Shown here piece by piece: positions 42,950-54,093 of a stretch of DNA of 64,000 nucleotides; positions within the stretch are counted from its first letter, which is position 1, and every line of letters begins with the position of its first letter. The stretch is from Periplaneta americana. Taxonomy: Eukaryota > Arthropoda > Insecta > Blattodea > Blattidae. The stretch covers positions 67,233,892 through 67,297,891 of the forward strand of contig NC_091119.1 of NCBI RefSeq assembly GCF_040183065.1. The letters run 5' to 3'. Under the pieces are notes generated by a model. It was not told the origin of the DNA. It did not search any database and saw only the letters and a list, made by a program, of their open reading frames with translations. Both the position numbers and the translations under genes were made by a program.

Positions 42950-44510
42950 CATTCAGATGTACATGAATGGAATACATCAAATTTGATGACACTCAATTTT
43001 GGCAAAAGTAACTACCAAATATTTTCACTTGGTAAAAAAGAAAGAGAATTCAATATCCAATACAATGGTCAACACCTTCCTAGGACTTATGGATCCAAAT
43101 ATCTTGGAATTATTTTCGACAGTAAGTTAACATGGAACAACCATTTGAAATATATTTCTGAAAAAGCTCGTAAAAGATTCTCCCTCCTGAAAAGACTAGC
43201 AGGAAAGAAATGGGGTTGCTCTAGAAATACTTTGAACACTACATACAAAATGTTTATACAGCCAGTGCTGACGTACTGCAGAGAAATTTTAATTACTTCA
43301 CCTTTCATAAACGAAATAGAACGTGTTCAAAACCAAGCTCTCAGGCTCATCACTGGTGGAATCAAAACAACTCCAATAGATTCTATGAGATTCCTCACTA
43401 ATATTAACAGCATCAAAATGATAATAGAAGAAAAAGCACTGATTCAATATGAAAAACTTATCAGATTACCAGGAAACAATTGGCATTCATACAGTCCTCT
43501 CCATAGATTAAAAGCTCAAAAAGGTTCATATCCATGGTTCAAGAATTAAAACAGAAAATCAACGTCCCGAATTTAAAAGAAAACTTACAAATTAAATCAA
43601 AGCCTTTAACACTAACAGAAGAAATACTGAAATCAGAAGTCAACACTGAAATAATGAAACAATTGTCTTTAGAGAGAATTAATATTAGGTACCTTCCAAA
43701 AAATTGGCTTCATTTATACACCGATGGATCCTTGATCTCCAGGGAACAAGGTGCAGGTGCAGGTGTTACGTGCTGTCTCTTCTCACTTTATAGATCTCTT
43801 GGATATGGAACAACAAGTTTTGATGGAGAAATCACTGCAATAAGTGAAAGTCTCAGGAATCTTCTCTGCCACATCAATAAATTTAAAAATGCTGTTATAT
43901 TGTCAGACTCCAAAGCAGCTATTCTATCAATAGTCTCTAGACACACACCTTCATCTCAAATAGCAGAAATAAATAAAATGCTCTCTCAATTAATATCACT
44001 CAATAAAAGAATTGTATTCCAATGGATGCCATCCCATTGTGGAATCCTGGGAAACGAGAATGCGGATGCTTTAGCTAAGAAGGGCAGCACTGCTACTTAC
44101 AGACCTGTTACTAAATCTACGTATTCCTCTGTGAAAAGATTTATTAAATTACATACTTAGACTTCAACAAACAAAATTTGATAACACAATCTCAAGGGAA
44201 AAAATGGAACTCTCTGCATCATAATCCACAGTTGATTCCCGATTTACCACACAAATCGTCTGTAGCTGCATTTAGATTGGCAACAGGCCATGACTGTTTG
44301 GCCAAGCATCTGCATAGAATTGGAATATATCAGTCTCCTAACTGTCCATTGTGCAACTCAAATCAAGAAATGGATTCAAAACATCTCAAAATCTGTGCGT
44401 CAGTGGCTAACCATGACAATATCTTTGAAAAATATTGGAGTGCAAGATGTCAAATGACTTTATTGTCAAATGCCTGGCATTAGAAAACAACAACAACATT
44501 CAGATAAAAT
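42950..44510 (+). pseudogene. LINE-B copy: RT C-terminus, RNase H and zinc-knuckle tail
   Basis: 5'-truncated in the RT thumb: LMTLNFGKSNYQIFSLGKKE, YGSKYLGIIFDSKLTWNNHL, LLKRLAGKKWGCSRNTLNTT, NQALRLITGGIKTTPIDSMR. After a frameshift near 43540 the RNase H follows: WLHLYTDGSL, SFDGEITAISESL, VILSDSKAAILS, SHCGILGNENADALAKKG, with all catalytic acids kept. A single missing base near 44150 (AAATTACATACT against AAATCTACATACT at 228-239) shifts the frame before FRLATGHDCLAKHLHRIGIY and CPLCNSNQEMDSKHLKICAS. The 3' end is GCATTAGAAAACAACAACAA. Best LINE-B copy in the window. Confidence 0.88.
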
Positions 44511-45501
44511 CTCAGTAATAGTTTTCAATTTAGTGTTTAAACTTCACACAATGTAACAAGGATGAAAGAAGCAGAAACACTCACTAATTAGCAGACGTCA
44601 TTGAAACAAGAGAATAAAAATATTAGTTTCTTCAGAAGTATGATTAAGTTAACTTAATAAGTTAAAATACCTTAATTATGGCTTTTTGGCTTCTCAGGAT
44701 AACGAGTCAGTAGATATACCATGGGTGTCCAAACGCCTATAGAATCAGGAGATATTGCACGTCAAGCATCTCTGCTAAGGTCAATATCTTTCCATATAAA
44801 ATAGGAAAAACGACCTTAAATAATATCTGCCGTGAGTTTCTTACGTCAGGGGTTACCTCATGCAAGTTAGAATTGGACATCTATGAGATATACTGTACGT
44901 TACATATCCAAACAAAAATTTCGGGCTTCCAATCATGTACTGAGACTTAATTTATCAAACATTTAAGAACGAATTGCTGTATATTTTCCATTCTTAAGAT
45001 CATGTTTTCGCAACTTGATGGGTTGTCTACTGTGCTAAGTCCTTCGTGTCTCGTAGCTAGTATCTAATTGTTTGGATAAGCAGGTGATCTGGGAGATTAA
45101 GCAGTCTTCAGTTTTCGGGGACATGGCTCGTTCCATAGTTCCAGAAGGTAGGCCCTACTTCTGAATCATTCGAGATGTTAAGTGTCTGCGTACTGTCGAG
45201 GCCACGCTGAGGAAAACTAGAATAATATCAGATGCATTAAAATTTATATTTGGTTTTTGACTACCGGTTAATACTAGTGGATGGGACTAATGTAATATGC
45301 TAGACAAGTGTTAAACCTGTTATGGTAATCCTAAATTAAGAGAGAAGGAATGGGAAAACAACGAAAAGGAAATGGAAAAAAAAAATTAATGTGGAACTGA
45401 ATTGTTCATAGAAATCTTAAGCCACACTTGCTATGTTCAATACAGCCCTCTCAGAATTTTTTGCAGATTGAATGCTGACTCTTGAGGTGGTTAGCTACTA
45501 G
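44511..45501. other. No gene; AT-rich
   Basis: No coding frame or recognisable repeat. Confidence 0.45.
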
Positions 45502-45744
45502 CACAGTCTGATATCACACAGTCATGAAGCTTGAGGTGATTTTTTGCATTTCTCGCGATACAGCGCTCCAAGCAGTTAGCAACTGAGAGTACTAGGAACA
45601 ATAGACTGTGCCGGTACTGTTTCGCGTTGTTTGTGATGAGGCGATAGTAGCGATCCTAATGGCTAGCTACTAAAGTTCAACGGTCATTGGATGCATGTTC
45701 CTTACGTATTGAGCTTCGTGACTATATGTATTACATAGACTGTG
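45502..45744. mobile_element. MITE of family M, copy B (243 bp)
   Basis: Left end CACAGTCTGATATCACACAG then TCATGAAGCT. The inverse of the right end is CACAGTCTATGTAATACATA then TAGTCACGAAGCT. The inverse strand shares GGATCGCTA, CGCGAAACAGTACC and GCACAGTCTATTGTTCCTA with copy A at 22953-23523 and shows the interior without the nested LINE-B end. No clean target duplication here. Confidence 0.7.
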
Positions 45745-46584
45745 CTATTAAGTGTTTCAATGCAATGCTGTTGGTCACAAATAATGTACTGTGCACATGG
45801 AAGACAAAGAGAGTTAGCGGTCGCAGACCGACGGAGATAAAATGTAAGATGTATACAATATTGAGTGACCGCTTAGTGGGCATATAGGTACCGAGGAGTA
45901 TGTTTTTATTTTGCTGAACTTCAAGACAATGCTGACTCATTTAAGGGGAAAAGGTACTCGGAATCATAAAAAAATTGTTTTTTTTTTTTTGTTTGTTTTT
46001 AACGAAAATAAATTCTCTGAATCATCCTGATCAAGAATATATATAGTTTTATAATGTTGTGATGTGTCTAACCTACAAAAAACAGTTTTTAATGGAAGAG
46101 GGCGCCCCTTTAAATCAGTAGTGCCACGCCTCTTCACTGGACTGAGAATTTCTATGCTTGCTATGATAGAATTTTCTGGAAAGTTCGTTTCTTTGTAGCA
46201 CAGCTATTGCCAGCCCTGTTGCTCTACTTGAAATAGTGAGCCCTATACTAAACTGGAGGCACAACTCAATGCTTTAAAAGCGTCATGCGAATGCTGAGGG
46301 CCTGAGTGTATTGCTATCTCTTTGTAACATAATGTTGTCCTTGTCTTTTTTGCAGTGAATGCTATCGTACACATAACGGTATTTTTATTGCTTACTGCAC
46401 ATGTGCAACATGAACCTCGCGAAAGACTCATTGAAACACATTAGTTAGAAAAAGAGAGTAATATCCTCACCAACAGTCACACTTTCAGACAGCAAAGAGC
46501 CTTGCGGTGGTCCAGTAGTGCCTTCAGTTTAGTACAGAGCTCATTGGCTTGAAATTAATGTAATGATTTCTTGTGTTTACATTT

Positions 46585-46900
46585 TGAAGTAAATAACTCC
46601 AGTGTCAATGTATCATTTAATTCGTGATTTTAATAACAATAAGTGTTTAAAAAGAGTAGAGGCAATAGCCATTGTAAGAAACGTAAATTTCGTGGCAATG
46701 AGTACACTAAGAAGAATAATGAACATAACCTCCAAACTTACATGTGCTAATTCACATGGAGAGAAAGAACTCTGTCCTTCAGTGTCCAGTTCCTCCAAGA
46801 GAAAACTCACATGATGGATGTACAGGATGTAAATACCAGTAGTGATAGTGTTGTAAATAACAGTAATGATGCAGACATAAATGTAATGGTAATATTATAA
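46585..46900 (+). pseudogene. Unidentified coding-like remnant in the outer TTAA element
   Basis: Shifted frames give KCKYHGNKYTKKNNEHNL-like text, then ANSHGEKELCPSVSSSSKRK and MMDVQDVNTSSDSVVNNSND. The basic start, the GN-x-YTKK patch and the Ser- and Asp-rich continuation look like the N-terminus of a transposon protein seen repeatedly in insects, but I cannot name the family. A run of GTAA units follows at 46907. No catalytic domain is present. Confidence 0.35.
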
Positions 46901-47380
46901 TTAGTGTAAGTAAGTAAGTAATGTTATCTCAGAAACTATTAGTGTTACAGAGCTGAAATTTTACACACTCATTGTACATCATATAATGACGTAATGGTAC
47001 CACTTTTACATTGATGTAATATGTATTACAAGATTTAGATGTATTTTTGTGTTGAAAATTTCAGGTTTTTCTCGGTAGAATTTTTATAAAAGTATAACAT
47101 TTTTTTATATTGATAAAATCGAGCTAGATCTATAATTTTGCTAGTGAACTTAGATAAGTATATTGCAAATATGTATGAAAAATTTTAGCCATGTACATTA
47201 ACCCTAGGATGCATGGTGGGGGTCTTTGAGACCTTTCATCAATTTTATTACTCTCTTACAAGTGTGAAAATATTATGAAATTGCACCAAACTTCATGTAA
47301 TCTTCTAAAATATATCTAAGAACATGTTGTAGGATCATTTAAGGAGATACATTAAAACAAACTGTTTAAAATTAATTTTT

Positions 47381-47832
47381 GTTAATGCTACACGTATAAT
47401 GCACAGCGGGGGCCTCTCAGGCCTGTCCTGCTTTATTCATTATACAGCCATACAATTTTATGTTTTACTGTAATATGTGAATGTTGACACTTCTGACATT
47501 TGTATCCTAGTGGATTGTTGCAGCATTTAAATTTTATAACCATTTTTGGATTTAACATTGGCAGAGTAAGCTGCAGTTCTAAGTGCTGTAAAATGCAAGT
47601 ATTTTTGTTAATGCTACACGTATAATGCACAGCGGGGGCCTCTCAGGCCTGTCCTGCTTTATTCATTATACAGCCATACAATTTTATGTTTTACTGTAAT
47701 ATGTGAATGTTGACACTTCTGACATTTGTATCCTAGTGGATTGTTGCAGCATTTAAATTTTATAACCATTTTTGGATTTAACATTGGCAGAGTAAGCTGC
47801 AGTTCTAAGTGCTGTGAAATGCAAGTATTTTT
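47381..47832. repeat. Tandem duplication of a 226-bp unit
   Basis: Unit 47381-47606 is repeated at 47607-47832. Both begin GTTAATGCTACACGTATAAT and end ATGCAAGTATTTTT. The only difference noticed is AAAATG against GAAATG near the end. The duplicated segment includes the piggyBac subterminal word GGGGGCCTCTCAGGCC. A recent local duplication. Confidence 0.9.
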
Positions 47833-47879
47833 ATTATTCTAATCTTTTTTTGTGTCTTACTAATAGAAATAATATCCAT

Positions 47880-48440
47880 CGCTGTACTCTTGTGGTAATG
47901 TGTTCACTCCCGAACCCATCGGGCCGGGGTTCGATTCCCCCCTTGAGACGAGTTGCCTGTGTGAGGTTTTTTGGGGGTTTTCCTTCACTCCTATGGATGA
48001 ATATCAGGTAACTTTATCAGGCGTATGGAACTCCACTCATTCTCGCCACTTCCTTTCCCCCTCCTCATCATCCTTTCCTTATCATTCCGGTTGTCTTTCT
48101 TGGACTTCAGATCAAGCCTGCGGCGGCCCTTCGATACTCCTGATGCTCTTGGCCGGCCTCCATGGATATCTCAAAGCATGGTATTTGGTGACCCAGCAAA
48201 GGAACCCACTCCCCTCCCGACGGGAGGGGTGGCGTACACTTCAGACCGTTTGAGGGGGGAATGTGGTGGAGGCTGTTGTGATGGTATGGTACACGGACTT
48301 AGAGGGATGATGGGACAGGTCGTTAGGGTGTTAGGGCTTAGGTCGGTTCGGCGTGGGTGCGGTCATTGGGCTGCAACTCATTCCGGGGTGCACAATAGGC
48401 CTCAGTTCGCGGTGTTCCCCTCCCGGCTTCATAGAGAGAA
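47880..48440 (+). mobile_element. tRNA-derived SINE, long type, inside the piggyBac element
   Basis: Head with TGTGGTAATGTGTTCACTCC and box B GGTTCGATTCCCC, then GAGGTTTTTTGGGGGTTTTC. A GC-rich body follows, with CCTGATGCTCTTGGCCGGCC, CCCTCCCGACGGGAGGGG and a GGGCTTAGGTCGGTTCG patch. Its GC content contrasts with the AT-rich flanks. Apparent reading frames through it (47900-48498) are accidental. Confidence 0.75.
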
Positions 48441-48523
48441 AAAAAATAGAAATCATGCAAATATTTATTCTTACTTCTATTTACACACTTATTTCTAAAC
48501 TTAGAAAGTTTTATTCTTTTGTA

Positions 48524-49257
48524 TAGAGTGTGGCATCAACTAGTGTTTCTAAAGAAAGGCCTACTTCAAGTACTACAATAAACACAGATAATTCTAATTT
48601 TTCAACCGCAATTTCTGAATGGTTGGATGAATCTAGCAAAGCTTCAAAGAATGAACCTGAATACAGGTCTATATCAGATAGTTCAGAATACATAGTACTG
48701 GTACATAAGTAGTGATGAAGCATCTGACATCAATCATACAGAAAATACTCCCTGCCTGCGAACATTCTGATCGGAAGTGATGGAACTCAGTGGAGTAAAT
48801 CACTACCACCTTCTAACCGGGTGCTACTCATAATATTACAAAAATTTCTCCAGGTGTCGTAAGAGGAATATTCGTCAATACCGAAGCATGGATGGAGTTA
48901 CTTCATCACAACTAATATTGTAGCCTATTGTATACTGTACAAATCTGGAAGGACGACGTTTAGCAGCCATAAGAAACAAACTTGGCGCGATGTTACAACC
49001 TTGAACTTATAAGACCACATATGAAGCACAGAGTCAACAATCCAAACTTGAACATGAATGTCCTTCAAGCATTTGCCCGATGTGGAGTCAAACGGCCCCA
49101 GGAGGTGGATATGGATTTCATCTAAGAATAATGCCAAAAAGAAGATGCTTTTTGTGCCTACGTGACTTAGAAAGAAAAATTGCTCAGTGTTGTTCAAAAT
49201 GTTCTAAGAATGAGTGGAATGAGCAAAGTGTTCTTGTTTGGGAAGACTGTTTTCAGT
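48524..49257 (+). pseudogene. piggyBac-like transposase with internal deletion
   Basis: An acidic, Ser-rich start (SVSKERPTSSTTINTDNSNF, SEWLDESSKASKNEPEYRSI) precedes SDGTQWSKSLPPSNR and, shifted, HNITKISPGVVRGIF, the usual N-terminal pattern of piggyBac proteins (DGTxW, then a PGV motif). The DDD core is missing. The text jumps to HMKHRVNNPNLNMNVLQAFA, VKRPQEVDMDF and the Cys-rich end RCFLCLRDLERKIAQCCSKC, then SKNEWNEQSVLVWEDCF, a degenerate form of the C-terminal zinc finger. Frameshifts occur near 48720-48790 and 49120. The CCCTAG ends around it make the call firm. Confidence 0.7.
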
Positions 49258-49295
49258 AAAAGGGCATTGGGCTTAACTTTATATAATAATAATCC

Positions 49296-49625
49296 GAGGC
49301 ACGACAGTCCATGAAGGACCATGACCGACCAGCAGGTTGCTGAACTCACGTCCATATACCGAAGAAGAGGTGGACGATAATCCAACCAGAATGGCAGTAT
49401 CGTGGGGTTAGCACGATGATTCCCCCAGCAGTTACAGCTGACTTTCATAACTGAATTTCGCTACCTATCATAGCTCCCCAAGTGTATCACAATTCTGAGT
49501 GGGCATCGGTCCCATACACTGGCCGAAATTTAAAGAGAAAATTTCTTCCCTCATGAGGAATCGAACCAGTGCGCATTTCGTAACACGAGTCCTAAGCAGG
49601 ATGCCTTAGACCACGACGACACAGC
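49296..49625 (-). mobile_element. tRNA-derived SINE, third head type
   Basis: On the minus strand: GTCGTCGTGGTCTAAGGCAT (box A region) and CTGGTTCGATTCCTCATGAG (box B). The body then includes ACTTGGGGAGCTATGATAGG, AATCATCGTGCTAACCCC and GGTCCTTCATGGACTGTCGT. It lies inside the piggyBac element, downstream of the transposase remnant. Confidence 0.75.
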
Positions 49626-50704
49626 GCAGGACCACTTTATATAATGGGACTATAATTTCAGAACTTGTGCATATAGAGACTTTTTTATCATATTTAGCTA
49701 CTGAAAACATATACATAGTGTATAATTATTCTATTATAGCACTATATTGAATAACTAACTGAATAAAAATACCACAACATTGAAATTGAACTTAAAAGAT
49801 AAGAATATCCATTGAATTTATAATGGGGCCTTTGAGGCCCACATTATGCATTGATGTAAGTCCAAGAGGCCATGTATCCTAGGGTTAATAAGTTTTCAAG
49901 AGAAAGGTGCTTGAATTTAACAGTTTTTTTTTCTTTCTTCTTTCATTTGAATACATTTTTTAAAACTCAATTACAGCAGTTAATATAACAAACTAACCAC
50001 CAATATAATCCTAAACTCATGCAGAGTAACATGTAAAAATTTGAAAATAACTTTTATACTTTCGGAGAAATAACCACTTAAAATCAGCATTGTGCACTAT
50101 GAAAACACAGGCTAGACTACCTTGTCCCATTAAAGTTTGTGTAACTGTAGCCTTTACATATATTTTCGTTTGGTTTTAATTTGTTTATAGTTTGAGTTTT
50201 CTCTATTATTTTATTTGTATTTCTGGTGGTGTGGAAGAGAAGGCCTGTTGACGTTAACTATACCAAATTAAATAAATAAACAAAAATAAATAAATAAAAT
50301 AAATATATAAATTAATTAAAAACCAATTGAACATAAGGAACACAATAAAATGTTTTCTTTTCGGTGCCTGATCTATAACTGTTTCAAATTGAGTTAACAC
50401 TGGCAAACATTTGGCTAAGAAGTGTATTAGTTAATGTAAATGATGCTATGTAAAGATTCATCATCTTGTCCTTGTTTCGCATCTAGGTATTGCGCAAACT
50501 GAAAATTAATTAATGGTATTTGTGAATTTAAAAATGATGTCGTTCTAGAAATCTTATTATTAATGCAGATAGAACATCATGTTATTTTTTAGTAATAATG
50601 TTAATTTTACATATCTAGTATTTCAGTCACATTACTTGAATCTTAAATCATCCTTGAAGACTAATTTCTTGGTGTTATGTCCGACAAGGATCTTAGTTGA
50701 AAAA

Positions 50705-50935
50705 TTTAAAATTATGATTTATTTAACGACGTTCGCAACTGCCAAAGTTATATCAGTATCGCCAGTGTGCCTGAATTTTTTCCCGCAGGAGTTCTTTTGC
50801 ATGCCAATAAATCTATTAACATGAGCCTGTCGCATTTAAACACACTTAAATGCCATCGACCTGGACTGGGATCGAACCCACAACCTCGAGCACAGAAGGC
50901 TTGCCCTAATATCGACTACGCTACTCAGGCCGACG
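50705..50935 (-). mobile_element. tRNA-derived SINE fragment
   Basis: Minus strand: GGCCTGAGTAGCGTAGTCGA (box A), GTGGGTTCGATCCCAGTCC (box B), then a body ending GCGAACGTCGTTAAATA, which resembles the GTCGTTAAATAA tail of the SINE at 33190. The head differs from the other copies. Shortened relative to the full-length type. Confidence 0.7.
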
Positions 50936-50984
50936 GATCTTAGTTGATTTTTCACACTGATGATCTTTATAATGCTTTAGACTC

Positions 50985-51560
50985 AATAAGAGGGGGGCAA
51001 AGGCTAATTGGGATTTCGCGGTCTCTGATCAAGTCAAAAACCCTGATGGAACTGATATTTAACCCTTGCGGTGAATTTCGGTGAAGTCCGGAGGGCCTAA
51101 TTAGTCAAATCCACTCTCCTCACCTCCACGCTGGGGCCCCCTGGGATCTTTTAAGATGCGAAAGAGAGAGTGGTGTGCGGAAAGCAGTGGGAAGCTTCCG
51201 CATTTTCCTACATCCCAAAAAAAATATGATAAAAAATGGCATGATGAGTCTTTCCCTGGTAAAAAACTCCGGACGTAAACTATCCCCCCAATCGGATGTC
51301 CGGGTGGGGGATACTGGGGAAGGACATGTCATGACGAAATCCAACGGAGAGAAGAAAAGAAGATGGACAACAAGATCGACAAGAAGATCAACTGCAACGT
51401 GTTATGTCAAGACTCCAATTCTACCAAGTAAGTTGGAAAACTTGAAGGAAGCAATGAAAAGAAACAGAGTGGATGTGATAGGAATATCAGAAGTGAGATG
51501 GGAAAATAGTGGTGAGTTGATGAGTGATGATAGGGCTCGGAAGTTGATGAAATATCATAT
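50985..51560 (+). pseudogene. LINE 5' fragment: UTR-like start and endonuclease N-terminus
   Basis: A GC-rich leader (GAAGTCCGGAGGGCCTAATT, CTGGGGCCCCCTGGGATC, CGGATGTCCGGGTGGGGGAT) of a kind I associate with the starts of RTE-like insect elements. It leads into TPILPSKLENLKEAMKRNRV, then DVIGISEVRWENSGELMSDD. The motif KLENLKxEMxRxxxDVxGISEVRW is the beginning of an APE-type endonuclease. The element is cut off after about 40 residues. No RT follows. Confidence 0.65.
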
Positions 51561-53031
51561 TTTTTCATTGATATCACAGACAATGCAGAATACAATATAA
51601 ACTGGTTTCATTTCAACACGAACCAATACAGCTTACTTTTATTTTGCGTTTATTTACATTTTTTGGTCTTCTATTGTTTACTGGTCTTTTTTTTTTTTAG
51701 GAAATGTTCTACTTTTTGTTGCATTATTCCCCTTCTCTTCTTTTAAAGAAACATTTTTTTACTATGTAATCGCAGTCTACATTACAGAATCTACTGCAGA
51801 TTGCGTCATGCAGGAATTTGCCTTATGGTTGCTTAATTCATAATCACAAGCTTGCCCCCATTCAACGCAACAGTACAGATACTGCAGCCGCAGTATTTCA
51901 TGTTTGCACTTACCGTCTCTGTGATGCAGTGAATATCATTTTGATTACTTACACACAATTAAACAGATAAATTGTCGTATATTTTAATGCCTTCAAAATT
52001 AATCAACAAGAAGTACACAAACATTGCATGACATTAATGATCGACCTGCTATCTTCTTTAAAGTATCTATGTCACACAGTTCACTAAAACGAATTAATTT
52101 TGTCCATTTGCAACTACTTAATTTGTTGTTGCTCAAATCAGTGAACGTATTTCTGCCACCTATTAGCAGGGTTCATTCTTGTTGAATAATAAGATTATCT
52201 AATCATTCCGGCAAACCTGGAAATATCCTTGTTTCTTTAAATATCCATGTATTTCGAAGGTATTCTTGCACATTTCCTTCTGTCTCTAGAAACATGTAGG
52301 CCTACTAGGTAAAAATCGTTTACTTTAAAGTGTTTAATACAGACAACTGAATGCTTCTTGGCATGAAGACATTTTGTGGTAGACGAGTAGATTCTAGCCA
52401 CATAACTTATCCTTTTCAATTGGAAATTTGGAAACAGTAACATAACACTCACTCATAGCACTTTGGTACACACGGGCACACAACATTTAGGAGCCATTTG
52501 TAAATAAAAGAATATCAATAAATTAATTTCATGTTTAATAAAAGTCCTTTATTTCAGTTCCCTGAATTAATTTTTGTTTGAGGTTATACCTATATTAGAA
52601 GTAGGCCTAACCGTTACTTAGTGTTTCATCTTTTCTGATTCCTTTACAGACTTTACTTTTATGATTCACTTAATGTTAATACTGTGGTGACGTACATGCT
52701 GTCTTGCTACTGTCCGTCCGAGTGGTTATGTGACGCGGCCGTGAAAATGGGGGAAATCACATGACACTTACTTAACAGGGCCCTTTTCTTTAAATTATTT
52801 TAAACAAATGTATAATACTACATAAATTTACAATTTCGTAATGCAAATATTTGCAGAGAAGAGCCTCACAGCTTAGCAATTAGCTCTTGCAGAGGGGACA
52901 GGAGAAACGAGGGGGGCAAACCGGGATGCACATAACCATTCGGCTGGACAGTAGCCTACCTATTTATGCTCTTCATAGTCAGCAATCAGTGTATTATGAA
53001 GATTTCAACTCAGAATTACAATGCCTTTTAG
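51561..53031. other. No gene; probably intron if the next exon is real
   Basis: AT-rich. A GC-rich patch at 52710-52760 is without recognisable elements. The last bases before 53032 (TACAATGCCTTTTAG) form a plausible splice acceptor. Confidence 0.4.
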
Positions 53032-53226
53032 GTCAACATAAATCAACTCCACGGGAGTGGCCAAAACCCATGATGGTACACGCTGCCACACCGACCTCGA
53101 GCAGCGACCACTTGTTTGAACCCAGCAGCCAGTACGCCGAGTGGGAGGAGAACATCATGGAGGAGTGCCGGAGGAACCTGGTGAAGCTAGAGTGCAATCT
53201 TTTTCACTTCATAAAGCCATACGAAG
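53032..53226 (+). CDS. Candidate internal exon of a host gene (195 bp, phase 1-1)
   Basis: Between an acceptor (TGCCTTTTAG before 53032) and a donor (GAAG followed by GTACAG at 53227) lies a stop-free, GC-richer, protein-like segment: QHKSTPREWPKPMMVHAATP, then TSSSDHLFEPSSQYAEWEEN, then IMEECRRNLVKLECNLFHFI and KPYE. Both ends split a codon after its first base, so the exon could be skipped without shifting the frame. It resembles no transposon protein I know and I cannot name the gene. Upstream, an ATG-started frame from 52887 runs into it, but the intron reading seems more likely because the sequence character changes at the acceptor. No partner exon was found in the window. Confidence 0.5.
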
Positions 53227-53862
53227 GTACAGTAATTGTTCAAATTCTAAGTTAGTGGCGCTTTCAGCCATGCACAAGCAGAATCCGTTGATACCCAGAG
53301 TAGCACTACCAGCTAGTCCGTCGCCATTGTTATTCTATATCAAAACGCTTGGGATAGTACCATTTAAAGTAAAACTCAATTTAGATCAGTGTCAGTTGCC
53401 CTTAAAATTTAAAATATTTGATTCTGATTTAGGCTACATTCATTCCCCATGCAAATGCATATGGGAAATAGCGTGAGCTGTAATAAAAATGGCTGAATTG
53501 TCGGCATTTCCAGCGCTAAGGATTCGGTACTCTGGATATCGACGCACTCTATGCACAAGTTCAGAAGACTTGAATTCTTATTGGTAGCAAATAGGACAGT
53601 TATCCAGTGGTGTCATTCAGCCAGTTCACACCAGTCGCCAGATTCACTTGTTGAATTTGTCGCAATTCCTAGAACCTATTCTGAAATGTTTGAATTTAAA
53701 ACAAATTAAGTTCTTGACAGAAAGGAAGAACATTAATTTAACATTTTACATGAAATTCTCTAGATTTTCAATACGACAGCAAACATAATCATATCATATT
53801 ATTAAATCGTTGTTTCTTATCCAAGTGTGCAGCCAGTCAGAACAGGAATACAATATCGCCGG
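53227..53862. other. No gene seen; possible intron
   Basis: AT-rich sequence after the donor. A frame to 53476 overlaps the exon in another phase and lacks domain-like sequence. Confidence 0.4.
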
Positions 53863-54093
53863 CCCAGCTTGAAAGGGAAACAACTCAAAATTAAAGTTTG
53901 TGAAATCTGCATTTTGCAGCGTTATGTTGCTGTGAAAAATCAAAGAATCGTTTAACATAATCCAAATTCAAATCATGTTTATAATATGCTCTAAGTTTCA
54001 AATTAGAGTTTGTATGTTTCACAGCAACATGAAGCTTTAAACTTCACTTTTCTCAAAAGTTTAAATGTTGAGTTGTTTCCCTTTTGAACTGGC
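53863..54093. mobile_element. Foldback MITE with ~80-bp inverted arms
   Basis: Left arm CCCAGCTTGAAAGGGAAACA continues ACTCAAAATTAAAG and ends near TATGTTGCTGTGAAA. The inverse of the right arm is GGCCAGTTCAAAAGGGAAAC, AACTCAACATTTAAAC, and ends CATGTTGCTGTGAAAC. No coding frame. A target duplication could not be fixed. Confidence 0.7.

Larger units (their letters stand above)
47202..49884 (+). mobile_element. piggyBac-type element nested in the outer TTAA element
   Basis: Flanked by TTAA at 47198-47201 and 49885-49888. Left end CCCTAGGATGCATGG, inverse of right end CCCTAGGATACATGG. CCCTAG-type ends with TTAA are diagnostic of piggyBac. Subterminal palindromic words occur on both sides (GGGTCTTTGAGACC on the left, GGGGCCTTTGAGGCCC on the right). 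It holds a decayed transposase, a 226-bp tandem duplication and two SINEs. Confidence 0.85.
45945..50129. mobile_element. Outer TTAA-flanked DNA element
   Basis: Flanked by TTAA at 45941-45944 and 50130-50133, with short inverted ends: left GGGGAAAAGGTA, inverse of right TGGGACAAGGTA. TTAA duplications are typical of piggyBac-like elements (also of a few other families). Without the inner element it is about 1.5 kb. It contains one coding-like piece near 46602-46860 that I cannot classify. The empty site at 15.7 kb supports its limits. Confidence 0.65.
45813..50462 (+). repeat. Repeat R, second copy, split by a 4.2-kb insertion
   Basis: 45813-45944 matches the first part of the 15.6-kb copy (ACCGACGGAGATAAAATGTA, CAAGACAATGCTGACTCATT) and 50134-50462 matches the rest (GTAACTGTAGCCTTTA, GTTTGAGTTTTCTCTATTAT, GGTGTGGAAGAGAAGG, AAATTGAGTTAACAC). 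The intact copy reads GACTCATTTAAAGTTTG across the site, so the insertion used the TTAA. Confidence 0.75.

Noticed and set aside
47900-48498. Two overlapping frames of 117 and 157 codons
   Set aside because: They run through a GC-rich SINE, one begins inside the tRNA-like head, and the products are low-complexity without domains.
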